Of a DNA stretch of 64,000 nt, positions 35,847-46,914 are shown in pieces (the stretch's first letter is position 1; each line of letters begins with the position of its first letter). The stretch is taken from positions 602,501 through 666,500 of the forward strand of contig JACCIC010000121.1 in assembly GCA_018907035.1 (NCBI GenBank), given 5' to 3'. The DNA is from Sycobia sp. Sy_11 (Eukaryota; Arthropoda; Insecta; Hymenoptera; Epichrysomallidae). A program made the position numbers and the translations under genes. The notes under the pieces are model-generated. The model made no database searches. It had not been told where the DNA came from and saw nothing but the letters and a program-made list of their open reading frames with translations.

Positions 35847-36592
35847 GTATATATTTATGTATATTATATACGTTTTCTATGGGGAAATTTGTACTTTTGA
35901 GTTCGAGCGGTAAAAAAAATAAGCAAGTATCTCGAGACAACGTTTATGGAGAGTGTTACATTCAGATGCTAGAATATACTTCGGGACGACTGCTATAGAG
36001 AATTTTAATGAAAAAATATTTTAGTTTTTCGAATTTTAAGTTTAAGTTCGAATGAAAAAATACGAATATTTTCATAGAATTCCTCCTGTTATACCTGGGC
36101 ATCATCTTTAATCGTCCGAACATGCAACTCAACGTAGAAATTATCCCGAGGCACCTGGGCATCGTATTCTACCGTTCACACACCAAAATTCCGATAGAAG
36201 TTATTCCGACATAACTCGATATACGTTTCCCTCTAACTAAAGACGGAACTCCCTGTAGAAGTCATTCCAAAACATCTGGACATCGTATTCTAACGTCTCA
36301 ACATGAATCTCCCCATAGAAATCGATCTAAATCACCTGGAACTCGTATTTTATCGTCTGAGTTTATCGTCTACATTTTATTTAGTCGGTTATTAATATTC
36401 ATTCATAATTTATTAATAACCATATTCAATGTACAAAAACTGGTATCAACTTCCAAGCCTTGTATTTACATTCAATCTTTAATACAAATTGCTTAATTAT
36501 TTCTTTAAATATTGTTTCAGTTCATTTTTCTGCAGACCAGATAAATCAACCAATCAAAATATAATACACCATGTATAGCTTTTTATATAGAA

Positions 36593-37270
36593 CTAGTATT
36601 TCCGTCTCGGCTTCGCCCGAGATATGAACGTAACCGACATTTCAAACAGTTAAATACTTTCTATGTAAACAATACCCTATGTATAAAAATATATTACCTA
36701 TAGATAATTTTACCTATGATAATATTTCTGCAAAAAAGCCAAGAATCCTGCTTCAAAGCCCCTTGAATCATTGTCAGTGGTATGGCTGTATTCAGTTAGT
36801 CCCGAGATAGTTCCTCCGCTCTATTTATCTTAATATTTATGATTTGTGAGGAGTTTATTACGAATATCGTAACAGCTTTAGATAAAAATTAAATATTAAT
36901 TCCTAAATCAACGCAAATTCCATAAAGAGCATAGTTTGTTGAATTTCTCTTCGAAAATAAAAAAGTTGCAACATATTTAAAACCAAAATCATAAAGCTGA
37001 TTAAAATACACATTTTTTGATTTATACAGTCCAGTGCAAACAATATGTCTGGATAAAAGTTCATCATTTCCGTCTCGGTGTCCCCTGAACGGTTTCTCAC
37101 ATATACTCAATACAGGTACCTTCGCATACATTTTTGTCGAGAAATACTGCTAGTAGAGAAGAATTGAATAGAATAAACAATATATATTTTTATCAGATGT
37201 ACGATTTTTTAAAGTAATTTTTCAAATTTAAATATTTCCCGAGATATGTTCGAAAGACTGTATTTACAGT
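36593..37270 (-). mobile_element. Helitron-related element H3
   Basis: The minus-strand terminus is CTAG (36593-36596) with the hairpin CTCGG..CCGAG (36606-36621). The following 650 bp differs from H1/H2/H4 after about 60 bp and lacks the minisatellite. Much of it recurs at 39425-39990 (TAGATAATTTTA, GTGTCCCCCTGAA and GCTGTATT-AGTTAGT blocks). A sub-lineage sharing the same 3' end. Confidence 0.6.
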
Positions 37271-37590
37271 TTTTAAAGAAAATTTCTATCAAATACCACT
37301 ACGATACTTCTAATCAGCATTAAAAAAAAAGACAAATTGGTTATGCTCGTTTTTAGGAAGTTCATCCATGATCTTCGTTATGGTATTCACATAGCAATTT
37401 TGATTATAGAGTACTTGCTGCAAATACGCATATTTAGATTGTCGCATGGTCGCAGCAGCCTTGATGCAAGGCTACATGATCATAAATTATCTGCAACCTT
37501 TACATTGGAGCGAGTTTACTGCAAGCCTGCACTGTTTCACAAAATTGTAAAAAATTAATCGTAAAAACGTATGTATTATACAATTATAAG

Positions 37591-37642
<52 letters not shown>
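37271..37642. other. Non-coding stretch ending in (TA)n
   Basis: No gene. (TA)n at 37597-37642 abuts the mariner that follows. Confidence 0.5.
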
Positions 37643-37646
<4 letters not shown>

Positions 37647-37820
37647 AGACCATTAAGTAATGCGACCAAATTAAAAAATCGAGTATATTTAAAAATTAAG
37701 GTACATCGCTGCGATCCCCTTCAAGGTATTCCTCTTCCACATCTATACACTTATTTCAGCGAGTTTTCCAGTTTTCGTAACAATTCTGGAACATTTCTTG
37801 TGGGACCTCTCCGAGTACCC

Positions 37821-39217
37821 TCATCTCAAATCTTGGATGTCTTCGACGGAGTCAAAATGTCGAACTTTGACAAATTTTTTTAAAAGGGGGAACAGAAAAA
37901 AGTCACAGGGTGACATGTCCGGTGAATAGGGTGGTCCTGGTAACGTTGCGATGCTTTTCAACGTCAAGAATTGAGAAACACTGAACGCACTGTGACAGGT
38001 AGCATTGTCCGTGATGCAGAACCCAATTCTTTGCGATCTCTGGACGCACTCTGAGCATCCTTTTTCGTAATTTTTCGAGCACATTGCGGTAGAATACTTG
38101 ATGTATGGTCTGTCCAGGTGGTACAAACTCTTTGTGAACCACCCCTTCGCTGTCGAAGAAGCAAATGAACATGGTTTTCACTTTCGACTTGGTCATTCCC
38201 GCCTTCTTTGGCCTTAGTGCTCCAGACGACAGTCTTTGTTGGCTTTGTCATTTAGTTTCGGGGTCATATTGAAAGAAGAAACTGTGGGAGATACAAGATA
38301 ATTATATAGAGGTAGCTCTCCCGTCGTACTGAAAGTTACTTCAATACGAGTATTTAAATAAATATGCGACAAATGTAAAGGATTTAAATATATTTATTTA
38401 ACACATTTCTTCTTAAAAACACAATTACAGGACTTATAAATAATTTATATGCTAACCGGTGGTACAGAAATAATGTCAAAGTAACTTACTCGCGCGGCGG
38501 TCAAGTTAATCTATGGTCCTCTTCGTCTGTCAGTCGGGACGCTACAGGTATATGGGGAGGAAAGAAGAAGGGATGGAGAAGGTTTGTCAAATCCTCTATG
38601 AATCTCTCTATTGGATGATTGGAAAAGTTCTTATTGAATAGTAAACAAAAAGGGCAGGAAATTTTTGGGTGCGATATATTTAAGGGCATATTTAAAAGGT
38701 CATATTTCAAAGCGGCGCGGAAGGGAGCAATAAACTTTTACGGCATGTAGCTGGTATGAAGTTTATTACTTAATCCGGGATCGCCTTATCGACATATTAC
38801 TGGAAAAAATTGAGAAAGTTTCGGCAGTAATATTAATAAATAATAAGGGACTATAATTTATACGGATTACGGATGTCGTCAACACATTTTGAAGTAAGAT
38901 GTTAGTTTAAGCACGTTCGAATTATTAGACATATTTAAACACAAAGTATATAAACTCAAAAGCGGCAACACAAATTTATAGGTAGATATCTTTTCGGTAT
39001 AACTCCAACCTTTCTCACCGGTAAAAACTCGATCGAGAAGAGTAGGATCACTTTCAACCTGCTCGACACAATCTTGATCGATGTTCATTCGGAGGGCTTT
39101 TTGTTCATCTCAAAGGTTCTTCGGCACCATCTGCGTGCAAAGCTTTTTCGTGGCAAAATCTTCGGTTATAATATTTCTAACTGTTTTTCGGTTAATATTT
39201 AACTCATCAGCCAGAGA
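37821..39217 (-). pseudogene. Mariner transposase pseudogene, family B, copy 2
   Basis: From high to low coordinate: NINRKTVRNIITEDFATKKL, a stop within VPKNL.DEQKALRMNI, DPTLLDRVFTGEKGW (first catalytic region, Asp lost in GEKG), the foreign insert, then FQYDPETK-stop, KEFVPPGQTIHQVFYRNVLE, a frameshift, CHSAFSVSQFL and YSPDMSPCDFFLFP. The expected second Asp context reads DNATCHS. It is inactive. Confidence 0.8.
38277..39005. other. Foreign insert of about 0.73 kb inside a mariner
   Basis: Unrelated to mariner. It begins near ACTGTGGGAGATACAAG and has no ORF with motifs. It may be a solo LTR or another non-coding element. I could not define terminal repeats or a target duplication by eye. 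Confidence 0.4.
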
Positions 39218-39421
39218 TTTACGATGGCTTGATCGCGAGAGCGAAAGACTAGTAACTTGATGATCCCAGTTCAACTCCCGGTCTCGGCCGATTGACACAA
39301 GCACCGCTGTAATAATTAAAATGTCCTTTGTTTACAAACATATCGTAGACCTCCGTCGCTGATTAGCACTGGTACTTGGAAGCATAAATATACCGACGTT
39401 AAATAACATAAAAAAAACTAG
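39218..39421 (+). repeat. tRNA-derived SINE, copy 3
   Basis: Plus-strand head TTTACGATGGCTTGATCG, degenerate B box (CAGTTCAACTCCCGG), body CTTTGTTTACAAACATATCG and ACCTCCGTCGCTGATTAGC, and an A-rich 3' end (ATAAAAAAAACT). It lies at the broken 5' side of the family-B mariner. Confidence 0.85.
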
Positions 39422-39424
39422 TCA

Positions 39425-40127
39425 GCCAACATTCAAATGGTTAGTCGGTATGTAAACAAATCTCCATCTATAAATCTATATTGCTATAGATAATTTTATC
39501 CTATGAGAATATTCCATCTTGGTGTCCCCCTGAAACATCGGCAGTGGTGTAGCTGTATTGAGTTAGTGCTGTTACCCTATTTTTCTGAAAAATTTTATAC
39601 TCATGTTTTTTGGAGCGCGGATTACGAATATTATCATATCTGAAATTAAATATCTATTCTCAAATCCATGAAAACTCAATGAAAACCATGATTTAATTAA
39701 TTTATCTTAGAAAATAAAAAAGTTGAAAAAAAATGTAAAACCAAAATTATAGAGCCCATTAAAATACATATACATTTATACATATTTTTTATTCTATACA
39801 ATTTTTCGGTACAAACTATATATTTGTGGAGAAAATTTCAACAGTTTTGTCTCAGAATTCCTTGAACAATTCTACGTTTATACGAAATACCGATATACGG
39901 GATGCATTTTTCACGAAAAATTCAACGTATAGTATAAAAAATGTATTTTTATAAGATCTACAACTATTGTTTCCAATTTTTTTCTAATATTAAGTACACT
40001 AAAACCAAATTTGATAATTTGAAATAAATAGGTTTCTTCAAATTGAAAGAAAAAATTATTTGTTTTATATAAACAACTATTTGTTATTATAAAAAAAAAT
40101 ATATATTTTTTTTGTTTTGTTTTTTTT
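39425..40127. repeat. Fragment related to H3, then AT-rich DNA
   Basis: 39425-39990 shares several blocks with 36640-37270 in the same orientation, but without the CTAG hairpin end. The remainder is AT-rich with no gene. Confidence 0.5.
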
Positions 40128-40322
40128 ATGTTATTTAACGTCGCTCTATTTATGCTTCCAAATATTGGTGCTAATCAGCGACGGAGGTCTACGATGTGTT
40201 TGTAAACAAAGCACATGTAAATTATTACAGCGGTACCTGTGTCAATCGGCCGAGAACGGGATTTGAACTCGGATCACAAAGTTACTAGTCGTTCGCTCTA
40301 GCGATCGAGTCATTGTAGGCCT
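40128..40322 (-). repeat. tRNA-derived SINE, copy 4
   Basis: Minus-strand head GCCTACAATGACTCGATCGC, B-box region GAGTTCAAATCCCGT and the shared body ending at a TTTTTTATGTT plus-strand border. Of the four copies, this and copy 1 have the best preserved tRNA-like head. Confidence 0.85.
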
Positions 40323-40474
40323 CGAAAAAAAAGAAATATATATGTATTTAAATGTACTAACTAATTGAATTGAAACGATATTTTTTAATTTAAACAAACA
40401 TTATTAATCTAAAAATAATTTAAATTGTCTAAATCAAATTCATTTAAATAATATTTGTATATATATACACACGA

Positions 40475-40539
<65 letters not shown>
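40323..40539. other. AT-rich spacer with (TA)n
   Basis: The TA tract at 40477-40539 immediately precedes the Helitron terminus. Confidence 0.6.
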
Positions 40540-40540
<1 letters not shown>

Positions 40541-40679
40541 TAACAGCCCTCGTCTCGGCTTCGCCCGAGATAATAATTTAACCGATTTCATAAACAATTC
40601 AATAATATCTAAGTAAAAAGTACTCATATATACAAATCTATATTTCTATAAATTCTTGCCGACCATTTTATACAAAAAA

Positions 40680-40717
<38 letters not shown>

Positions 40718-42504
40718 TACGGCTTCAATGGAAAAAATTGTACTTTCGAGTTCGAGCGGTAGAAAAAGATGTGCAAGTGTCTCGAAACAACGTTCACAGA
40801 GAGCATCATGTTCGGACTAAAGGAAATGTCTCGGGACGACTGCTATAAAGAGTTTTGTATTGGGAAGTTAGAATACAATGTCTAGTTCTCCCGGGATGAC
40901 TCTTACTGCGAGTGTGCGTGTTCGAATGATAGAATACTAATTTCTTCATAAAAGTCGTAATGAGATACCTGGACATCGTTTCCCACTAACTATACATGAC
41001 ACTCCCCGTAGAAGCCGTTCCAAATCATCTGGAAATCGCATTCTATCATCCGAACACGAAACCCACCGTAGAAGATGACCCGATATACGTGAACTTCGTA
41101 TCCTATCAACTAAACACGATACTCCCCGTAGAACTCGTCCCGTCATACCTGGAAATCATCTTCTACCGTCCGAACACGAAATTCCCCGTAAAAGTCGTTC
41201 CAAAACATCTGGAAATCGTATTCTGTCATCCGAATACGAAACTCCCCGTAGAAGTTTTCCCGACATACCTAAACATCGTTTCCTACCAACTAAACACGAT
41301 ACTCCCAGTAGAAGTCGTCCCGAGAAAGCTAGCAGCACTTCCGAACGACTAAACACAATACTCCCTGTGGAAGTCGTTCGGAAATAGTACCGTCTCGACA
41401 TGAATCTTCCCATAGAAATTAATTTCATCATATTGGGACGTCGTTTTCTATCAACTAAATATAATATTCCCCGTAGAAATCGCCCAGAGACACCTGGACA
41501 TCACATTCTATCATCCAAACACACAACTGCCTATATAAATTGTCTTGAGGCAACGGAATATCGTAATCAACTGCCCGTACATGCCAATACAATATTTCTC
41601 AGTAGAAACCGTATTTAAAATGTGTATATATAATATGTACAATATAATATGCATACAATATATATTACATATTTCGTATATTTTCTTTTTTTTTAAATTA
41701 AATACCGTGAATATTTTTGTAGTGATACCAACTGAAATTCAAGCAAAATGGTATAGCGAATAGCATATTTTTTAAGCAGACGAAAGATATTTCCTTTTCA
41801 TGCAGAAGTGACGATATAATATATATTTTTTCGAGGTTGTTGGTAAAAGAATCCTATTTTGCAATCATTTCTTTTGTTCAAACTAAAAAAAACAGTCTCT
41901 TGTCACAATTTTGAAGTTAATATAATGTATAAAAACCAAAATATAATTGTCGTCACAAATTTTAATCAGTATGGTTTGGCATACAGAACCATTTTATAAG
42001 AGAAGGAGAAAAAAAACAGAGAAAGTGAGAGAGAGGGAGAGAGAGAGAGAGAGTGAGAGAGAGAGAGAGAGAGAGATTTTCTCACGTAAGAGAAAATAAA
42101 ATTTACAAAAATCAAAAGATATCCATAAGGTGTAAGTGTAGTGTCAGATTAACCTGAAGAACAAAAAAAGTAAAACCGACTAACGCCACACCTTCTTTAG
42201 GATACGAATCCCAAAGTTGGAAATAAACATTCGTTTGAGCTGGCCTGGTATTAATACTTTAAGCGAACTACTTTGAGTTGATGTTCGTGATTTAAGACGC
42301 CACCTAGTGGCCGCTGGTGAAACTGATTGTTAATACCCCTTAACTTAATTTATTGATGAAAGTAAAATGATTTTCAATAAAAAACATAGCCTATGCCCTT
42401 CTCAAGATAATATAGAATGTATATGTCAAATTTCAGAACAATCGGTTCAGTAGTTTTCTCGGTTATCGTGTACAAACAAAAATACGCTTTATAAATTATA
42501 ATGA
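40540..42504 (-). mobile_element. Non-autonomous Helitron H4 (nearly complete, ~1.97 kb)
   Basis: The minus-strand 3' end is a TTAG variant of CTAG (40540-40543) with the hairpin GTCTCGG..CCGAGA (40552-40570). The minus-strand 5' end begins TCATTATAATTTATAAAGCG (42504) and continues with ACTACTGAACCGATTGTTC, a 5' sequence I associate with insect Helitrons. It contains a (TA)n tract, the 60-bp minisatellite, a (GA)n tract (42023-42075) and a GGCCTGGTATTAATAC block. No protein is encoded. Confidence 0.8.
40740..41600 (+). repeat. 60-bp minisatellite in H4
   Basis: About 14 tandem units with an exact 60-bp period visible from 41040 to 41340. Two unit types alternate: one with CCTACCAACTAAACACGATAC and one with TCTATCATCCGAACACGAAA, each followed by TCCCCGTAGAAGTCGT. 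Because 60 is divisible by three, frames stay open on both strands (for example 40996-41352 plus and 41156-41431 minus). They are repeat-derived, not genes. Confidence 0.9.
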
Positions 42505-42573
42505 TATGATATGATATGATATGAAATATGATATGATATGATATGAAGTATGATATAATATGATATGATATAA
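42500..42573. repeat. (ATATG)n-like microsatellite
   Basis: Pentamer-type ATGAT/ATATG repeats at the 5' border of H4. A similar tract lies at 45770-45824 beside H5. Confidence 0.85.
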
Positions 42574-43155
42574 TATATTTAACTATAACAATTTAATCAA
42601 TATTATTGTAAGAAAATCTACGTTCGGTTTCAAAACTTAACTTCACCTAGTTGTACAGTTTGCAAAATCCATCAGAATTGAAAAATCTTGAAATTGCAAT
42701 CCTGAAATCCATGTTTGAATGGTAGAAAAAGTTATTGGAGTCACCAGTTTAATACAATTGAAAACAAAATTTAAAAAAGAAATGTCATTTTTTGACACGT
42801 AGCACTTTTTTAAAATAAAATTTTTTATTGCACGCTCTATTACCAAATCCCATCGGAGAATTTTAAAAAACCAAAGAATTAAGTTTGTTTTTTCTATTCG
42901 AAAAAAAAGAACTACAACATTGATCAAACTAATGTAGTAGAAAATTTAATGTATAGAAAGAAAAGCATAAATTCATATAGAAGTAGTAGAATCGCTGATG
43001 GAATTAATGGCTAAAATAAATATATCAATTTTTATAATTATATATTAACATTAAAATTTGAATTTGAAATTTCGAAATTTTGTCATGATTTAAACTGCAA
43101 AACATCATAATGCAGTTCGTCACGAACATTACCGCCGCTCTCTGCAAACCAAATA
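42574..43155. other. AT-rich spacer
   Basis: No gene recognised. The minus-strand frame at 42643-42927 is AT-rich without motifs. Confidence 0.5.
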
Positions 43156-45605
43156 ATGACTAATTCCGAGATAAAGATCCTCAACTGGAACGCCAACGGC
43201 ATCCTCTGCAGGAATAGATCTCTAGAACTGCTCCAACTCTTGGAGGAGGAAAATATCGGGATCGCCTGCATCACCGAGACCCACCTCAACCCATTCCACA
43301 AACTCTTCCCTCCAAACTACATCACGTATAGGAAGGACAGAGAGCACTCTAACGGTGGGGGCGTGGCAATCCTCGTCCGCAAATCCTACCGCCACCGTAG
43401 AATTACAACTACCTCCATCTGCGAGACAATAGGGGTTGAAATTTCCCTCCAATAAGGTCCCTTGAGGGTAATTGCATGCTATAACCCTCCACAACTCCAA
43501 AACAACTTTAAAGATCTCGCCTTGCTTCTCAGCAGCAACACCCCCACAATCATCGCCGGGGATCTAAATGCTAAGCACCCCTCTTGGGGCTGCGGCTCCA
43601 GAAATAGCAACGGCCGCTCCCTCCTTAGAAAAACAATTCGGCATGATTTTACAGTGGAAGCTGCTCCCTCCCCTACTCACTTTCCGGGCTCCCCACAACA
43701 CGCATCACACATTCTTGATATTTTTCTCACCAAAAATATCACACCCCTAAGCGACCCCCGGGTTATCTGTGCACTGAGCTCAGACCACAGCCGGGTGATC
43801 CTCGCCTTCCATGCATCACCCATTTCTCTCCCGTCACACACAGAACACATCGACTGGCTACATCTCAAATTCAACCTAGAGATATCAGCCTTCCGATGCA
43901 GACCCATATTATCGATCTCTCAAATCGATGAAGAGATCACCTCCCTGTCTAATGACATTACCCACGCTGTTAGAATTGCTACATTCTCCCGCCCTCCACA
44001 GGGCACTAATAATAACCTCCCCGACGGTATTTTGAAGCTAATTAAGCAAAAGAATAGAATCCGGAAGAAATGGCAACATCTTAGAACTCCACTTGTCAAA
44101 ACCCAACTCAACTCCTTACAAAGGGACATCCACTCTCGGATAAACGAGCTAAGAAACAGCCGCTTCAACGATTTCATCACTGAAGTCGAAACTCACCCCA
44201 AAAACGTCTGGAAGGTGATAAAATCTATACGAGGCAGTCGCTCTTGCCTTCCACCACTCAAGCAAAATGGCCAAACCTTCTCACTCGCTGAAGAAAAGGC
44301 CGAGATCTTCGCATCATCTCTCAGCAATCAGTGCTCACCTCTACCCAGCGCACCAGAACGCTCACTCTTTCATGAGCATGTCACCCAGACAGCTCAACAC
44401 TTCCTCCCTTCAAACAGTGACTTTACCCCTACCTCCCCCAAAGAGATGCGCGACATCATTCGCAGTCTTCAAAACAAGAAAGCCCCTGGCGCTGACAAAA
44501 TCAATAACAACACACTAAAAATCCTCCCCCACAAACACATCATGTCCATCTGCAATATCGTAAACGCAATGATGACACATCAATACTTTCCCAAGGCCTG
44601 GAAAACGGCCATAGTGGTCTGTCTTCCAAAAGCTGGGAAGCCCCTCAACGACCCCGCAAGCTACCGTCCCATCAGTCTTCTAAACTCCCTAAGCAAAGTG
44701 GCCGAAAGCGTTATCCTAAAACGCCTCTCCACCTAGGTCACCAGAAAAAACCTCATACCTGACTGTCAACATGGGTTCCGCACAGGGCACAGCACCTGTC
44801 ACCAACTTCTCAGAGTTACGGAATTCATTGCTGACAACATGAACAGACGGCTGCACACAACGATGCTGCTGTTAGATGTCCAGCAAGCCTTCGACAGGGT
44901 ATGGCATGACGGGCTCGTCTTCAAGCTCATTGCCAATGACATCCCCCATTATTTGATCGGGATAATAAAGTCGTTCCTATCAGACCGATTTATTCGAGTT
45001 TCCTTTCCGCTCCAAAGGCCATCTCAGCCGGCGTCTCTCAAGGGTCTAAGCTCTCCCCCCTACTTTTTACTTTTTTCTGCCATGATCTTCCCATACACGA
45101 TACAATTACCACGGCACTCTATGCGGACGATATTGCCCTCATAGACGCCACTAAAACAATCTGCCACAGCACCTCAAGGCTAAACAGATTTCTCCCACAC
45201 CTCATCAACTGGTACTCACAGTGGAGACTCTCCATCAACGAGAGCAAGTCCAGTGCAATCCTCATCTCCCGTAAAAACCGCACCCCTCCACAAATAACGA
45301 TCAAAGGCTCCTCCATCCCGTGGAGCCAATCGGTCAAATACCTCGGAGTGACGTTCGACAGGAACCTATCCTGGAACAAACACCTCCGCCTCACCAGGAG
45401 CAAAATGCTAGAAGCCTTCTTAAAGCTCAAACCTTTCTTCGATAGCAAAACCCTGTCACCCAGAACAAAGGCCAGAGCCTTCTCCGCCATCATCAGGAGC
45501 ATTGCCACATACGCCATCCCCATCTGGGGGTCCATCCCCCAAGAAAGACTTCAGCGACTCCAAGGCACCTACATGAGGCTGCTACGCTCTTCCCTGTTAA
45601 CTTAA
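43156..45605 (+). mobile_element. Jockey-type LINE, copy 2 (5'/3' truncated)
   Basis: Markedly more GC-rich than its surroundings. It encodes endonuclease and reverse transcriptase but no ORF1, no 3' untranslated region and no poly(A). It stops at 45605 against Helitron sequence. It is far better preserved than the LINE at 26.4 kb, and differs enough to be another family. Confidence 0.85.
43156..45605 (+). pseudogene. LINE ORF2 pseudogene (endonuclease-reverse transcriptase)
   Basis: Start MTNSEIKILNWNANG. The endonuclease has CITETHLNP (catalytic Glu), GDLNAKHPSWG and SSDHSRVILAF (catalytic Asp/His). The RT has KKAPGADKINNN, ASYRPISLLNSLSKV, HGFRTGHST, LLLDVQQAFDRVWHDGL (first catalytic Asp), AGVSQGSKLSPLLF, YADDIAL at 45120 (catalytic pair) and SVKYLGVTFDRNLSW. 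The breaks are in-frame TAA at 43453, TAG at 44734 and a frameshift near 45010. Otherwise the frame is long and well conserved, so it decayed recently. Confidence 0.9.
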
Positions 45606-45767
45606 TTTATTGTTTAAAGTAAAATGATTTTCACGAAAAAACATAGTCTATGTCCTTCCCAAGATAATATAGAATCTACATGTCAAATTTCGGAACAATC
45701 GGTTCAGTAGTTTTTTCGGTTATCGCGTACAAACAAAAACACGCTTTGTCTTTATAAATTAGTATGA
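45598..45767 (-). mobile_element. Helitron 5'-end fragment H5
   Basis: Matches the 5' 155 bp of H4 (42349-42504) in the same orientation: AACTTAATTTATTG, CATAGTCTATGTCCTT, GAACAATCGGTTCAGTAGTTTT and TTTATAAATTAGTATGA. It is joined directly to the LINE end at 45605, so the LINE lies between two direct copies of a Helitron 5' end. Confidence 0.7.
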
Positions 45768-45828
45768 GTATGAAGTATGATATGATATGATATGATATGA
45801 TATGATATGAAGTATAATATGATATATG

Positions 45829-45870
<42 letters not shown>

Positions 45871-46912
45871 TAATAATAATAAAAATAATCAAATGCATGA
45901 AATGTAATTTCATAAGCATATTATTAATTTTAATATTTGGTTTGTTAAAAATGAAAATGTTTCAAGAATTTCTCGCTAGGTGGATCCAAGATTCACATCG
46001 CAACTCGTACATAACGGATGACACTACCGATTAACACCCTTATAAAGATATTCTTAATAGTTATAATGTAATATATAATGTAAATTGTGAACGGTAGAGA
46101 TTTTGTATTAGAAATTAAGTTACCTTGCGAAATATATATATATATATATATAATATAGTACATAAGAAAAATACATAAATATAATTATTTTTTATTGCAA
46201 TATAATATATAGTGTATGTTTACACAATTGAGGATCACTAAAATGACGGCCTAATAAGTTAAGATACTGCAGGTCCATTTCACAATTTGTTTGCATTACA
46301 GGAAATTGAAAATTGTGCTTTTAAAAAATATTTCTTTGTAGCTAATGCTTATTCTTTAAACGAAGAATGGAATTTCTGAAAACAAATTTTTAGTGTTCAT
46401 ATATCAACAAAATATTTAATGTATTTAAATAAGTGTATTTGTGTATTTTATAAACATTTTAGTTTTTTAAATATATAAATTACTTAATTTGAATATATGT
46501 TTTACTAATATTATATGAATAAACCAATTGTTTAATTTAAAAATTATGTATTGAAATGTATAAAATTTGAAATGAAAAAAATTTCCAGAAAAAGTAACTA
46601 TAACACAATCGATCAATTTATTTATTATTTAAAATCATAAAAAAAAATAAGATGTTTGCATCAGTTATTAATGGTATTATGTTTAAGAATATGTCATAAA
46701 AAAATCCTGTATTTTTTACTATTGTGTACCTTCTCAGAAAGAAAATTAATTGAAAACGTTCTTGATATGAAGTTTGTAATTAATAATCTATTTTTCAAAT
46801 ATTTAAATAAAAAAATGTATATTTGATAATTTAATTGCAATATCTATATATTATATATTTTGAATGCATAATTTTGCTTTATCTTTTTACTTCTTATTTA
46901 AAATATTTAATG
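45768..46912. other. AT-rich DNA with ATGAT and (TA)n repeats
   Basis: Microsatellites at 45770-45824, 45832-45868 and 46132-46152. No gene. Confidence 0.55.
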
Positions 46913-46914
46913 TA

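Larger units (their letters stand above)
34299..36370 (-). mobile_element. Non-autonomous Helitron H2, interrupted by a mariner
   Basis: The minus-strand 3' terminus is CTAG (34299-34302) preceded by the hairpin TCTCGG/CCGAGA (34312-34329). The body continues to the internal TA tract, where a mariner has inserted (34519-35787), and resumes with GTTCGAGCGGTA and the 60-bp minisatellite (about 35895-36370). The far end is not defined. Confidence 0.7.
37643..39217 (-). mobile_element. Mariner element, family B, copy 2 (split and truncated)
   Basis: The left TIR, with CAGACCATTAAGTAATGCGAC, matches the 9142-10380 element. The transposase runs 37821-38276, is interrupted by about 0.73 kb of unrelated DNA (38277-39005), and resumes to about 39217, where a SINE takes over. 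The right TIR is lost. Confidence 0.75.

Noticed and set aside
40946..41618. Repetitive ORFs of 66-118 aa on both strands
   Set aside because: By-product of a 60-bp tandem repeat divisible by three, inside a non-autonomous Helitron.
42500..45824. Pentamer ATATG repeats considered as a CRISPR-like or telomeric array
   Set aside because: Simple microsatellites without spacers. Eukaryotic context.
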